This document shows, piece by piece, positions 10,301-25,300 of a stretch of DNA of 64,000 nt. The notes beneath the pieces are model-generated. The model did not search any database. It was not told the origin of the DNA and saw only the letters and a list, made by a program, of their open reading frames with translations. The translations under genes were made by a program, and so were the position numbers. The stretch spans positions 69,099,058 through 69,163,057 of the forward strand of contig NC_088295.1 in the NCBI RefSeq assembly GCF_032854445.1, read 5' to 3'. Source of the DNA: Liolophura sinensis (Eukaryota; Mollusca; Polyplacophora; Chitonida; Chitonidae). Position 1 is the first letter of the stretch; each line of letters begins with the position of its first letter.

Positions 10301-13300
10301 GGAAGATAGTATGGTATCATTTCAATGACAAAAGTAAGATTGTATGATCTTTACTTGAATCTAAATATAGCCACTTTTTGGGTCCAAATTTTGGTCATTT
10401 GCCTTAGATAAAAATTGACAGCCCTGACAACTGCCAAGGAAATAAACACTCCAGTCAAAGTAAACTCTCTTTAAAGATCTGCAGTCAGAAGGGTGACTTG
10501 ATACCATTTTCACTGATAATTTCTTTCATATTTCAGGTTAAGAAAACTAGCCTTGCTTGCACTATATCTTTAGAATTACTGGGTTTAATTTTACTAACTT
10601 TGGTTTGAGCATCAGGGTTACTTTTCAGTATATGGATTGATGAACTTATAAGATACTCCCAGGTCAGTGACCTTTTCCATGTGATCTTACTATCAAGTTA
10701 TTCGATCAAATTTAATCAAATCTGGGTTATACAAATATTTTAGGTTAAGATAAACAATTGGGATTTATAAACTTGTGAGTGAGTGAGTGCTTGGGGTTTA
10801 ACGTCGTACTCAACAATTTTTCAGTCATATGACGACGAAGGAATCATTAGGGTGCATGCACGTGTAATGTGCCTCCTTGTTGCAGGACGGATTTCCGCTG
10901 CATCACTGAGACGACTTACCGAAGGCAAGTAAGCCGCCCCGCCCAAGCCATTATACTGATATGGGTCAACCAGTCGTTGCACTATCCCCTTCATGCCGAA
11001 CGCCAAGCGAGGAATTTACAACTTCCTCTTTTAAAGTCTTAGGTGTGACTCGATCAAGGATTGATCCTGGATCTACCGGTCCCGAAGCGGACGCTCTACC
11101 AACTGTGCTATCCGGGCCGGTCTATAAACTTGTGAACTTCTAGGATACTTTCATATATGTGTGATTTGTCAAGTCATTTTGAGGCATTAACATTTCTCTT
11201 CAAGTACTTCAGATGCTTGAACCCCCAATAATAAAACATTATCTGAAATACTAAGTCAAGGGTCACCGGAAAACATTAGGTCCATGAGTAAATAGCAAAA
11301 TATATGTATGATAAATTAGTGTATGATTACATAATCTTGCATCGCAAAAAGAATGGTGAATCGTAACCTTGCCAAGGGAGAGGCAACAGATTAGCTACCA
11401 CTAACATTAGGGGATTCTACCTGGTAGGCAAAATTCAGTTTAAATGATTTAGGCCAGCTTATGTTTTTGCAGGTGTTAATTTACTTAAGCCGTAACATTT
11501 TTATTGGCCATTGTATAGAATGTTTAGGGTTAATTCAGAATGTTATGACAAAGTCTTATGAATAATGTATTAATCTTCAGCTTGTGATTCTGAAATATCT
11601 GAATTTTTTTCATTGAACTAGTGTGTGTGTGTTTATTTGTATGCATATGTACATGTATGTAAATGCAACCCTTGGATTCAAGAAGGTTGGCTATGACATG
11701 TGGGCTGGGTTGGTATGATTTATTGCTAACAGGTCTTATTGGCAGTATTACTGTAGCTGCTGAATAATGTGTTTGATATGTGGCATACAGCACCATACAG
11801 AATGAACTAATACCACCCTGTGATGCTGAATCTAATGGCCATCACTAATCGCCGCTAGTCGATTAGAAGAATTGATGTGCTGTCATTCCTACACTTGTAT
11901 TGATTTGTTGCCAGTGTGAATGGTGCTGTAGTCCTGTGGCCAGGGTCAAGACTGATTGTATACATGTACAGTTTGCATGGTTTCCAATAGCTGCATGGAA
12001 TCTTTGGTATCTCTGTATATATACACTCTGAATTAAGAGGATAAAGGCTCCTATCTGAGAATTAATACATCAACAGTAGAACAACCCATGCAGGAAGCAT
12101 GATCTCACTTACTGACAGCTACTGTTACATACCTCCTTGTTAGTACTCTACTGTGTCTCATGTTATACATCTTTTTTTTTTGTAAAGAAAAGAACAAGGC
12201 TATTGTTATTCACTCTACATGTTTATTCAGCTATACATCATGTAACTATAGCTGTCAGTAATTAAGCTCCTTAGTTGTATCAATGTACAATAAGCTGGAA
12301 CGTATATGTAAACAGGAAAATTAACTACATGCGCATAATAAAGTATGCACATTTGTTTCAAACATGTTTTATGTAAATAGTATGTTTAAAACATTACATG
12401 CCTCAACACACAACCTGGTTGGATGATACAGAGTGTTGTTGAGGGGTGTACACTGTGTCCCAGAAAATAGAGACTGCTGGCACTAACAAAAGACTTGAGG
12501 GGCTGTGACATTGAGTAAGCTGACAGTAAATCAGTCTGATGTCATGCCATGGGCCTGTGCATGTCTCCCACATATCAGGTCAATGAAAGGTGAATGTCCT
12601 GCAGTTGATTGACCTCTCTGCCTGGGTAACCTTGTACTTTGTACCCTGGCCCTGAAAGGGTTAAGACTGTGTGCGCTTGTAGAAACCATTCATACCCAAT
12701 GCTCACTGGCAAAAATAGCTACTGACAGGCTTGGGCTGGCTGTGCTGGGGCTGTATGCAGTATCTCCAGACATAGGGATAGGGAGAGTATCCAGCCTGGC
12801 TATAACAGATAGGAAAGGCAATGTGGACAAGGCTTTCACAAATTAATTCCTCTTGCAGCATTGATTGTCATTGTTTTGGACAGTAGCACATTTGAAGGTA
12901 TTTATACCTGTCTTCAAAGCATTTACAAGATTGACATCATTTTGGTGCCAGCAGACGGGGGATTGAGCAGAAGGGATTCACAGGACTGTATGAACAGAAA
13001 ATTGTCAGGTCAGGCCAGCTTTAGCAACCAAGGCTCTTCAGATAGAATGGTATGTATGTACAGCGACTGTATGGCTGTAGTCACCATTTACAACCGCATC
13101 ATTTTAGGATGTTTGTGATGGTTTGTAACCATACGAAGCTTTAATGGCTAAACATCAGTCATGATCATGATATCAGACATGGGGTAGGGGGGGTCCTGAG
13201 GAGGGTCACTACAAAATAATCTGGTCATTGCGTGTTACATATTTAAGCTTGCTTGAGCTTTAGTGTAACCAGTGTAGTTTAAAGGATAGGCTATTTCCTG

Positions 13301-16300
13301 TCTGGATTCCAGCATACCTCTGTGTTATGTGAAGATGCCAGTTACAGGCAAACTCTAAGTGAGGTTTTACATCGGGGTAGGAAGGAGGAGGGTGGGGGGG
13401 AATTATTTATCAACACATCAGATGTTCTCAGTGCACCTATGTAGCCGAACAAAACATCAGACTTTCATATCTGCATTGACTACATTAATTAAAAGGACAG
13501 TTAATTTTAATATTCTTCTTTCTTTTAACCATTTTTTAAATACCACTGATGAAAAATTTCATCAAAATAGAATTTTAAGTAAAATGCTTTCAGGCAGTTT
13601 GATTTATATGTATTTAGGATTGGAAGGGTACAGTTGCACTTATTTATGAGTCACTGTCATATTCTCTATTCTGAAGCTTCAGAGGTGAATAACCTGGGAC
13701 ACAAACAAATACATGTACATATGATGCTGTGAGCAGTGAACCGTAGTTGACACACTCTTGAGGGCATTTTATTGAGTGGAGGAACAACTATTAACAGCAG
13801 TTATACTTCATAAATTGATGATGCAATGGGTCATTAGTAAAGGAACAGGTAAACTGGTTTTATGGACATCTTGAAGTGCTTTGCAACTGGCTAAGAGATA
13901 CAGAACAACCTATCAAGCAATCAAGCATTCAGTAATGGGGATGTTTTATGCTGTGCTGTATTGACCTAGATAATCTGCATTCACAGTGACAATATTAAAT
14001 ACGCACCCCCCCCCCCTCCCCATCCACTCCTGAACATGGGTGTTTACTAGATAGAACCTGGGGTGCTTGCTTGCTTTTTTTCTTCTTTGCAACACACAAA
14101 TTTGTAACAAGTTCATTTGTTCGTTTACCTACGTTTACTGAAAACCATTTAACTTGGTATTTAAGAATTTATATACACACAATAACAGGAACTTATGGTG
14201 CGCCAATGTTGCACACTTTAATCTGTTATAATGCATGATCGCAAATTTAGATTGCTTCATGTAATTATTTGATTTTTCTCTGAGTGTGATTATGTTACAT
14301 TTTCACTTAAAAAAAAAAAAGAAAACTCTCAGTGTTAACAGTGTTTCTGTTGATCTTATTCTCAATTTTTTGTGATGATATTTAGTAAGCAGTCAGTGGT
14401 GAGGAAAGACAGTATAAATACAGATACTTGCAGGCCATGTAGTTGTGTAATTGGGTAACTTTTATTTAAGCTTCACAGATGCAGGAGTTATAGTGAGAAA
14501 ACAGCCCCTTATGTTGGCCCACATCTCAATTTTGTTGTCTTAGTCATGGGATAGATGTGTTGTGGCAGTGACGCTAAGTGTCATTCAAGGGAGATAATCC
14601 CTGGACTCGTTCTTAATTTTGCCTTTATTTAGGCTGACAAAAATCATGAACCCAGGGTCATTCTCTTTAAAGTAGCAATAATACAGCGGGTTCACAAACT
14701 GCTATGATATGGGCTCTGAAAATATGATTAATTTTTTTGTCTTGAAATTGGGTAGTTAATTACAGAGACCACTTAGTTGACGTTGATTTATGCAAGATTT
14801 TTGCATGTGTGAACACAGTTGAATGTTCCTTACTATAAATCCGTCACATTTTAGACTGTTTCTCACCATAATTCTTGCAACCTGATTTGTCGAATGACCG
14901 TTACCCCACTCCACAATTAGCTGCCATGTTCAGCTAGTTGAACTTTGAGCTCTTCGGTGTTTGGAGGTAATTGTCTATAGCCTTCAATAAAAAAACCATA
15001 GGGCACAGCTTAACCTGTTTGTATTACCAACTCAGTGACATAAAGGTATTGCTAAGAATTATGCCTTCTTATTGGCTAACAGACCACATATTTAATTTCA
15101 AGTTTGCAATATGGTTTCCCTGAAAGAGGTACAGCTCTGGCTTGTTATATACTGTCTTTGGAGCTATGTAGCTTTTTAACAAAATTTAAAACTTGTGGGA
15201 TTGTAGGCAGTACACTTTGAATTTACTGTGTAGCTGAGAGTTTTCTTTTCTTTTAAAGGTAGAACTACAATTCCTACCTCTAGTAGTTAAGTCACAGATC
15301 TGTGCTTTTTTTTTTTTCCCCCACACCTAATGATCACGTATCTATATTTGATAGTGTTCTACCAAATCACCACTTATCCTTTTTATCTCTTTTTGGCAGT
15401 CTACACTGATATTAGCCAGCCTGTAATCCCTGGAAGTATACCTCTCCTACCTACTCCTAAGCGCCATTACTCTCTCCAATTTATAGACAGACAGCTTTTT
15501 TGGAACTTAACCTAAACATGGGGTGCTCTTTCAGTGCAGCTAGACAAGCCAAAAAGGAAGGTGACAAGGAAGGAAACACGCTGAACCTAAAACCTGAAGA
15601 TCAGTCTGGCGAAAATTTGCTTGATAAAGCTGCTGTTGAAGTGAAAGAAGGTGTTGCAGCAGGGAAAGAGGGTTTGAGTGACGTAGCTGCTGATCTAGAT
15701 GAAGCTATGGATAAGGGAAAGACAACAGTATCTGAAAAAGCTGCGTCAGCAAAGGAGTGTGCATCAGATAAAATGAATAATGCAGGTGAAGAGATACAGT
15801 CCAAAGCAAAAGAAGGCAAGGAGGTTTTGTCTGCAGGAATGACAGAAGTTAGCTCAGCTGTTAAAAAAGGTACAGATAAGGTATCAAAAGACGCCAAAGA
15901 TGCGAAAGATGCAACAGTAGCTAAGGCTTCTGAAACTGGCGACAAAGTAGGATCTGCATTGCAGACAGGAAAGGAGAATATTGCAGAAGGAGTCAGTAAT
16001 GCTTCTGAAAGAGTTGGATCTGCTGTGGAAAAAGGCAGAGAGGAACTTGCATCAACAAAAGAAAAGGTTGCTGCGAAAGCCAGTGAAGCCAGTGAAGAGA
16101 TTGGCTCAAAAGCTGAAGATAGCAAAGAGAGCGCATCCACAGGAGTTCAAGATCTGTCTTCAGCACTAACAGAGAAGGCATGGGAATTAAAAGAAGCAGC
16201 AGAAAACAAAGCCACGGAAGTTAAAGAACAGATAATATCAGTAGTTGTTGCAGGGAAGGACACTGCTGCAGCAGGATTGGGAAAACTGTCTGCAGGGTTT

Positions 16301-19300
16301 GGGTCTGTGGCTGAAGACACAAAAAGTACGGCTGAGTCTGCAAAGGACAAGACATCAGAACAACTAAGCCAAGCTGGTGAGAGTATTGGATCATCAGTTG
16401 ATAGTGCAGGAAAGAATCTGTCTGAAGGGGCAGCTAACTTAAAAGCAGAGGTTGGGTCTGCTGTTGACTCTGGTAAATCCATAGTGTCAGAAAAAACAAC
16501 AGAAGTGAAGGAAGCGGCAGCTGCTAACATGTCAAAAGCTGGCGAAACAATTGAATCTAATGTGAAAACAGGTAAAACAAAAGTGTCTTCAGGATTTGAA
16601 TCTGGTTTCAATGAAATATCCCAGAAGGCAACAGAAGCAAAAGATGCCACTGCAGATAAAATGTCCAAGATGAGGGATTCTTTTGGATCTGCAGTTACTG
16701 AAGGCAAAGAAACTGCAGCTGATAAATATTCATCTGCGGTTGACTCGGGTTCTGATGCTCTGTCCAAAGGCAAGGAAAAAGTCTCATCTGGCATGAGTGA
16801 AATGTCTCAAAAAGCAACAGAAGCCAAAGATGCTGCTGCTGCACAAATTTCCAAGATGGGGGATTCCATTGGATCTAAATTTGCTGAAGGTAAAGAAACT
16901 GCAGCTGAGAAATATGGGTCTGCGGTTGACTCAGGTTCTGCTGCTCTGTCCACAGGCAAGGAAAAAGTCTCATCTGGCATGAGCGAAATGTCACAAAAAG
17001 CAACAGAAGCCAAAGATGCTGCTGCTGCACAAATTTCCAAGATGGGGGATTCTGCTGCATCCACTTTTACTGAAGGTAAAGAAACTGTGTCTGATAAGTT
17101 TGGATCTGCAGTTGACTCTGGTTCTGCTGCTCTGTCTACTGGCAAGGAAAAAGTCTCATCTGGCATGAGTGAAATGTCACAAAAAGCAACAGAAGCCAAA
17201 GATGCTGCTGCTGCACAAATTTCCAAGATGGGGGATTCTGCTGCATCCACTTTTACTGAAGGTAAAGAGACTGTGTCTGATAAGTTTGGATCTGCAGTTG
17301 ACTCGGGTTCTGCTGCTCTGTCTACTGGCAAGGAAAAAGTCTCATCTGGCATGAGTGAAATGTCTCAAAAAGCAACAGAAGCTAAAGATGCTGCTGCTGC
17401 ACAAATTTCCAAGATGGGGGATTCCATTGGATCTAAATTTGCTGAAGGTAAAGAAACTGCAGCTGATAAATATGGATCTGCAGTTGACTCGGGTTCTGAA
17501 GCTCTGTCCACAGGCAAGGAAAAAGCTTCATCTGGTCTTAGTGAATTGTCACAAAAAGCAATGGAAGCCAAAGACGCCACTGCTGCAGAAATGGCCAAGG
17601 CTAGACAGACTGTTGAATCAAAATTTGCTGAAGGTAAAGAAACTTTGTCTGATAAGTTTGGATCTGCAGTTGATTCCAGTAAGGATGGTGCTTCCTCTGT
17701 AAAGCAGAAGATGTCATCTGGGTTTTCAGATTTATCGGAAAGTGCTGGATCAGCAGTTGACTCAGCCTCTGAGCAATTAGGATCTGCTGTTGATTCGGGC
17801 AAAGAAGCAGTTTCAACTGGAAAAGAAAAGGTTTCTTCAGGACTTGATAATTTTGCTTCTAGTTTTGGATCTGCTGTTGATTCTGGGAAATCTGAAATAT
17901 CCGAACATGCAAAAGCTGCAAAAGATGCAACGGCAACAAAACTAGATCAGGCAAGTGATAAGTTCGGATCTTTGATGGCAGAGGGTAAAGAAAGTGTGTC
18001 AGCAGGAGCTGAAGAGGTTTCAGAGGGGATGTCATCAGCGAAAAGCAAAATAGTTGAGAGCGCAGAATATGGAGAAAAAAAGCTAACTAATCTGAAAGAT
18101 GATGCCAAGGAAGAAGGCTCTGGCGTTGTCGGATACATATCTACACAGGCAGAAGAAATAAAACATAAAGTTGGCGAAGTTGTAGATCAAGGAAGGCAGA
18201 TTGTGTCCGAAAAGGTGGAACAGGTTGGTCAGTCTGCTCAGTCAGCTAAATCATACATAAGTGAGGGAGCAGGAAACCTCTTTGGTTACGGAGGATCTGC
18301 AGAGGAAAGCAAGGAGAAGCAGGGAGATCCTTCAACAGAGCAGTTTTCCAAAAATATTGTGGAATCTGCACTCACTGGAGCTATGGCTTCTATGAGTCCA
18401 TCAGACCAAGCTGTTGACCCTTCTGACATTAAGCTCCAAACTCACAATGAGTCTCTGTCTGGTGAGTGAGTGCATGAAGTCCACAACACTGCATGCCTGC
18501 TGCTACACCAAACATAAGAATTCAGTCTTGTGTAGCGTTAGTTGCTTTTGGAGTAGCTGCAAAGACCAATTTCATTTGGAACTAGCCAAACATTGGAGAT
18601 TGTTGCTCGGGAATGTTATTTAGCATGACTAGTGTTAAAACGAATGAGACCTGTTTTCACTGTGTTACTAATATTAAGAAATGTACTTTACTGTCATGGT
18701 ATACCATTGGCAGCATTTCCACTAATGGCATTCAATGTTTTATCATTGACCTTCTATACAAATATATAAAACAAAAAAAAAAAAATGTGATTATGTATGA
18801 AGAGATCAATCTCAATTGAGTCATATTTAGTAGTTGTTCCCAATCTCAAGAAAGACACTCTCAGTATGTCTTTCCCTGTTGTCAGCTTATTATTAGGCCT
18901 GTTGAACTTAAATTTAATAAATATATAAAGTCAAAAAATGAAATGTTGGCTGTTCATACAGTTGTATTCTTGCCACGTACCTTGGATCATTTGCGAATCA
19001 AAGTGATGGTTTTGAGGTTTAACCTGTCTAAACCTGTCTTCTTGTATAACATGGAAGCTGGTTTTACTTCTGATTTAGTTTGAGACAAGTCAGAGGGGAA
19101 CAGCTACAAGAACTGGCTTTGGTGAGATTGTAGGGGATTGTCAGAGAAAAATTACTGTAATATTATGATCATTTTTGGTTGAAAATTTTTGTACTTCAGG
19201 TTATAGAAGTTTTACATTATGGTACTTATTATTTTACAGATTAACCAATCCTTAAACTGGAGGAGAACACTTAAAATGACAGGAGTTAAGGGCATTCATA

Positions 19301-22300
19301 TGTACACATTTCGACATACATGTACCTTTATACATACATATTTCTGTAGATCAGTGTTACAGTTTTTCTAGGATGTAAAATTGTCCATGCCCATGCGCCA
19401 TTTTTTTTGGTACCCATTGGTGCTGAGGGGCACATTTGTACATACCTTTTTTTATGATTTTTGTCTTGGCATCTGCATGTATTAATTCAAGTAACTTGAA
19501 TGTTAGTAATACACTCTACTTGTTGAGACTATTGTATATTTCTAATGGATTTCTAACTGCAGTTCTTGAAGACCTTTTAGATTGTAAAAAATATCATATG
19601 CAAGCATTGTATTTCAAAGAATGTTGAGAAATAGATTGACACTGTTGTATACTGATGGCATGGTTATATATGTTAGGTAGCATGATTATTTACAATGTTG
19701 TACAAGTACATGTGGGTACTTTCTTCGCACTTGTTTTTCTCTTATGGTCCTGCATGCTGCGTGGAAATATCTACTGATAAGTTACCTTCTGTTATTACCT
19801 TGTTAGGACAATTTTTGCTATTTTACTATCACTATAATTTATGTTATAGTCTGGTAGATGCTCGTTAGGGATTGTCTACATTCTGGACTGACACTTTTGC
19901 ATGTTTATTTGTCACTTGAATCTGTAGCTCTGACAGAAAGCTTGCCCATAAGGCTATGTGTGCATGTTCATTTTCTGAAGTGTAGATATGAATAGATAAG
20001 AATGGTTCCACAACACTGCTACAATGCATGCACATGTAACTGCCAACACTTTGAGCACAGATACACACATATGGTGTGAATAATATTTAAATATAAAACT
20101 ATTTTTAAAACTGCCAGATTTATGCCTCATCATGATTTAGATGTAATCATTTTTCTTTTGCTAGACAAAATCATATGTAGCGCACACTACTAGTACCTTC
20201 AATGACTGTACTTTGAACAGTATGTTTGTGCCACAAATTTCTGACATGAGTGATGGCTTTATAATATATGCTACAACTCAAGACATTACATGTACAGTGC
20301 AGTATGCTGATTTTGAAATTTGTGAAAGTTGTTTAAATATTTTGTCAAAATAATCAGTAGAGGTGTACACGTGTCCTTATATGTGTATTTGTATCTAACC
20401 AAGCTAAGGTTTTGGTATTGAAATGTAGGCCGGCAATGGCTGTCAATGAGAAAATCTTGTTATGAAAATTGCGTACATTGATCCATCATTGATTATGAAG
20501 AAGTTATTGATTCACTGCCTTGCCACTTAAAGTACATGTACATATTAATAGTATAAATATATAATTGTCTCTGATTGCTTGGAACGGTTTATTGGGATTT
20601 ACGTTCTCAGGCTAGGCTTAACAATTAAGACAAACCAGCACTTGAACATGTATAGAACTGCTTAGTTAAGGCTATCCAAATGGATTTGGTTAAGCCACAT
20701 GGAAAACAAGGGCTCTGCACCCTTGGTGGTCAGAGCATGTGATGTTGGCATTACATGTAGCTTGACTTTCAAATCATGATAATACTGTGAACAATATAGT
20801 GTAGACTTTGGTAACATGACTGCACCTGACCTTAGTATTGCAGTATATGTTTGTAGTCTGACAATAGTTAATGACTCATTTTGATACCCGAGACAGTAGG
20901 CTTTGATGTAGAGGCGGCAATAATTGGCTGATGTATGTAGTAATTGATTGAGTAGGACTGTCAGCAGTGCGCAAGACCAACTGTGTGTTAGCATCTACAT
21001 GTAGGCTGTGCAGGCTACCATTTTAGTTTCCACAGTAATGACAATCCATATTAGACAAAGGCATTGATTTGATAGTGTTTACCTGGTGGTGTTAGATGTG
21101 AAAGTGAAAATGATTGCACTGTTTATGATGCAGTGATCAAAGTTGACCTTTTTTTAATAACTATTATGTTTATAATAATTATCTTTATTATCATAGAATA
21201 CCTATGCTGTGTGAATTTTAATTCATATAAATTCCAAAAGATTGCTGCCATGTGCATGCCATTACTGATGCAAGAAACAAAACAGAGAAAACGAAGTAAA
21301 AAAATAAAATATGTAGAAAAAATGACAGCAAGATAAAAAAAAAAAAAAAACAAAAAACAAACTATTAGATGTGTTATGAAGTGCTTCTAATGTTTAGATT
21401 TGTAAGGTTTTTGCATTCCTCTGTGTATGTCACCTGTCTAGCTTAAGGCCTCTCCTATTGTTCCAAGTTCATGACTCAAGAACATTCAGTCAGTACTAGT
21501 AGCTATTTTAACCCATATTTTTGCCTCATACCCATTTTGAACCATGGTGTTTTTGCCAGAACATCTTGTCATTTAATTGTCATTAACTTGAATGTATGTA
21601 TAAAGCTAGATATTTAACTGCATGTGGATGTAAATACGTGCAACAGTGGAATGTCAAAAGCTTTGTGATGAGTACTACGCCCACATACATTAACACTGCC
21701 TTCTTTACATGAGGACAACACACTCTAATGGGCAGGGACTCTGGTGTAGAAATGTTAACCTTTTACTAAAACACCTGAGGCCCATGTGATCACAAAGTTG
21801 ACATGTGTAAGGCTCCTCAGTCCTGCCACAGCCTGGCCTCTCTGGAACTTTTGTACACCAGGTTTGTAACTGTTTTTCTTTCTGTTTGTGTTTATCCATA
21901 ATAATATTTTAGCTAGTTTCTGCATGTACATGTACTTGGAGAATAGTTAAAATATTCCCCTGTCACCTATGCCTGTGGTTTAGAACACAGAGTACCTTTT
22001 AAATGTGGTCTATTCATTGATTTGCATCATGCTTGTGCAGGATTTCCATGTGCCCATTGAACTTAATCTTCCATGAGAGTTACGTGTAATGCACTGGAAT
22101 CAACATATCGTCAAGATTTAAACGTATAGTTGCACGAATGCTGTGATGCTTGGTTCTTTAGAGTAATTTACAACAACACACATCATATGGACAATAGATA
22201 GAAATGAATGTTGGCTTTCTTGTGCTGCTCTTCCTCCATTGTCATTCTTCAATGATGAATATTTCGCTGCATTTACACCAGTTAAACATACTTTTAAATG

Positions 22301-25300
22301 TTTTGTCTAACTGTATATTCATCAGTAATGAGCAGTACTGCATTTTTCCTTATTGAAACATTGGAAAAAACATTCATACTGTCTGTGACAGTTACATGTA
22401 CACATGAATTACTGAAACATGTTTCTTGTATGTTTTTGCATACTTTCCCCCAATTCATCTATATTATTTCAATTGGTATTTTGTTTGCAGAGACGGGTCA
22501 TGATCCTGCTGTACATGGTGCTAAACTGGAGGACAGATTCTACAACAATGAGAGCTTTAAGGTTAGCATCATTTGTTTAAGTAATTAAACCATGCAGCTA
22601 TGGATATTTTATGTGAATTTGAAAGTTGGAGGTTCATGGTAGACTTGTACCAGTTTGTGAAACAGAGAATGTTTTTTTTTAAGGAATACTGATTTTCTTT
22701 CATTGATAAAGTGCCCAACTTTAATTCTGTTTCCACCTTTTTCCCCATGTGACTATAAACTGGTAATTACAGTATTCTGGAAAGATTTAGAGTTTGTGTT
22801 CTTATGCATGTAAGGGTAAGTATTTACAGTATGACTGACCGAAAACCTGCGTATATTGGTAGTTTCATGATGATTTTTTCTTTTTAGAATCTCTCCTCAG
22901 ATACCAGACAACCAACCCCCCCTCAGAGTGAGACAACTCAGGGTCAGAAAACGTAAGTTTATGGAATTTGTTATTTATATGCAGTTTTACTGGCATTTAA
23001 CTCCATAGTTCCGATTTGTTGTTTCATTACATTATCATTTCAATAAATAACAGTTAATGTCTTGTATGGCAGTCTTGTTTAAATTCTTGTGGATGGAAAC
23101 TTTGTTGATGTGAAAATAAGTGCTCTTGACTCATCGTTAATTTAAGAAAATTTGAAAAGCTAGGTTTGCAGCCTTTATTTTATTTTATTTTATTTTTTTT
23201 TGGGCTATTCTTATAAACACCTGCATCCCCCCCACCCCCCCTGCATGCAGTGTATCATATTGGAAGATGTCAGTGTTCAGTTCTTCATTAGCACAAAAAA
23301 GTAACCTGTAAGTGAAACTTACTGGGACAAGCTGCAAACAGTTTATTGATGCATCCTATCATGTCTGTGAACTCGTGAACTAGCTGATATTGACTTCCTC
23401 TCCGGCCATACATAGGAAGGTGTTGCAGCAACCTTCAGGTGGTCTGGGTTTTCACGAGCTTTGCCTGGTTTCCTCCAACCATAATGCTGGGCTGTAAAAA
23501 AAGTGAAATATTCTTGAGTATAGCATAAAACACCAATCAAGTAAATAAATTTCTGTAAACTGGCATACAATTAACCTGACAATCACTCACACTAAAAATT
23601 GTGTGTATTGGTGTTTTTCTCAGTTTTTTAGCATGTTCAAGAGGTGTTGAATAGGCTTGAACCAGTGAAACTAAGATGGCTTCTTCATTTTTCAGAGTTA
23701 TAATCTGTCATGCAACACTTATTGAATATTGATAATCTTTACAATTTTTTGTAATTGTTGACTGGTCAGCTTTAATCAGTGACAATTGTATGTTCATGAA
23801 AATGTGGAACGCAGATGTAGGCTGATGTACTGCACAGTATGGGGTTATTGTTTGGGGAAATTCCCACGTGGTAGCCACTTACATGTACCAGTGCTCTCTT
23901 GTAAGCTTAGGCTGCAAAACTTTGCTCATGCATGTAGCTTTTGTTAAGATTTCCCATGTGTGGTTATCTTGACATAAGTGGAATGTGGTACTTATTGTTA
24001 GGTTTGTTGTCTCTTGAATGTGAGAGCCGGATTTGAAAATGTTTCTACTCTCCTCCAGGACTGAAGAGGAAGAGATTGACATTGACCTTGATGACCCTGA
24101 AGTGGCTGATGCTGCCATGAAAATCCAGGCTGGTTTCCGTGGTTTCAAAGCAAGGAAAGAGGTACAGAGCAAGGTAAGAGTCAGTTCTGTTTGGCCATGT
24201 GAATGTAATGAGCTTTGATGACTGTGATTGTGTGCTGTGGTATTTCTGTTACACAGCTAGATTACAAGTACATGTAGACCTGAATGCCCTAGTAGCTCTA
24301 CTTTTGTATTATAAAGCCAGTTTTACTTAAATTCATGAGCAGATATAATTCCCGTGCATGATGCATTATTTCAAGACAGATTAGGCACATATGGGAGAAC
24401 ACCATCAACAAATTATCATCATGTCATTTTGTGAGAATGTGATTTGCATGAGTTTAATGCTTTTTATTATCTTCAAGAAAATCATTTACATGCCACATAT
24501 ACGTGTAGTCAGTTTATTCACTGTTTATGGGAAATCTTTGTGTGGATATCACTGATCAGTTTTGGTAGCTTGTGAAATTACGGTTCACATGAAAAAATTA
24601 AAAAGAAAAAATAAGGGAAAGATTTCTTTACATATATTTTCATGCATTTGATACAGCCTCTAATTTACTTTGTGTTTTTGCACAGCAATTTAAAAAGTTT
24701 ATGGGATGGGAAGGGTCAAAGCCGTAAAAAGCCATCTCAACTTGACAAGTCATTGGCAACTTCTCGCATGCGAAGCCTAGGGATTTTAATATTGCCGGAA
24801 ACTGATTGGCTGTCCCATCTCAATTTTGGCACTCAGCTTGCCAAACTCCATCAAACCTCATTCTCTTGTCATTATACATCTGATCAATAATTTAAACAGC
24901 GATGCACAGTATCTGTCTCATGCAGTGGCGGTGACTCTTTAACAGAAAGGCTGTGGTGATGATGATGATCTTAAGTCATAGATGTAAGGTATTACCATCA
25001 CTCATTCTGGCTGAATACCCTGTATTCTTTCATGCTGCTTAATGATGTGTTGTCCCTGTGTGACTGAAATATGTCTGGCCATGGAGTTGAGTCCATCATA
25101 ATCAATCAATACCTAGGGGGCTGTGAAAGTTCAGATTTGTCGTGTGTAATTATAGATAGCTTTATCAAACCGTTCAGTTTCTCTGGGGTCGGTTAAGCAG
25201 TATTTAGACTCTTTGCAATCTGCTCAGAAGAGGGCTAAAAATACCTGAACTTTCTCATTTGTGAAAAAAAAATCCTCCTGCAAATGTCATTGGAAAGGCT

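Larger units (their letters stand above)
7325..15517 (+). other. First intron of the RIIa isoform / upstream region of exon 1b
   Basis: No convincing coding exon. Holds two SINEs (8661-8909, 10771-11122), homopolymer runs and AT-rich sequence. The alternative promoter implied by exon 1b should lie near its 3' end, but I see no decisive TATA or initiator. Confidence 0.5.

Noticed and set aside
10771..11122. A functional tRNA gene
   Set aside because: A and B boxes are present on the minus strand, but there is no complete cloverleaf and the sequence continues into a SINE body and tail.
15601..17802. Long minus-strand ORFs (up to 215 aa) opposite exon 1b
   Set aside because: They mirror the repeated Ser/Ala/Lys codons of exon 1b and have no start or splice context of their own.
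21123..21353. Hydrophobic minus-strand ORF
   Set aside because: Translation of poly(A) and AT-rich intron sequence.
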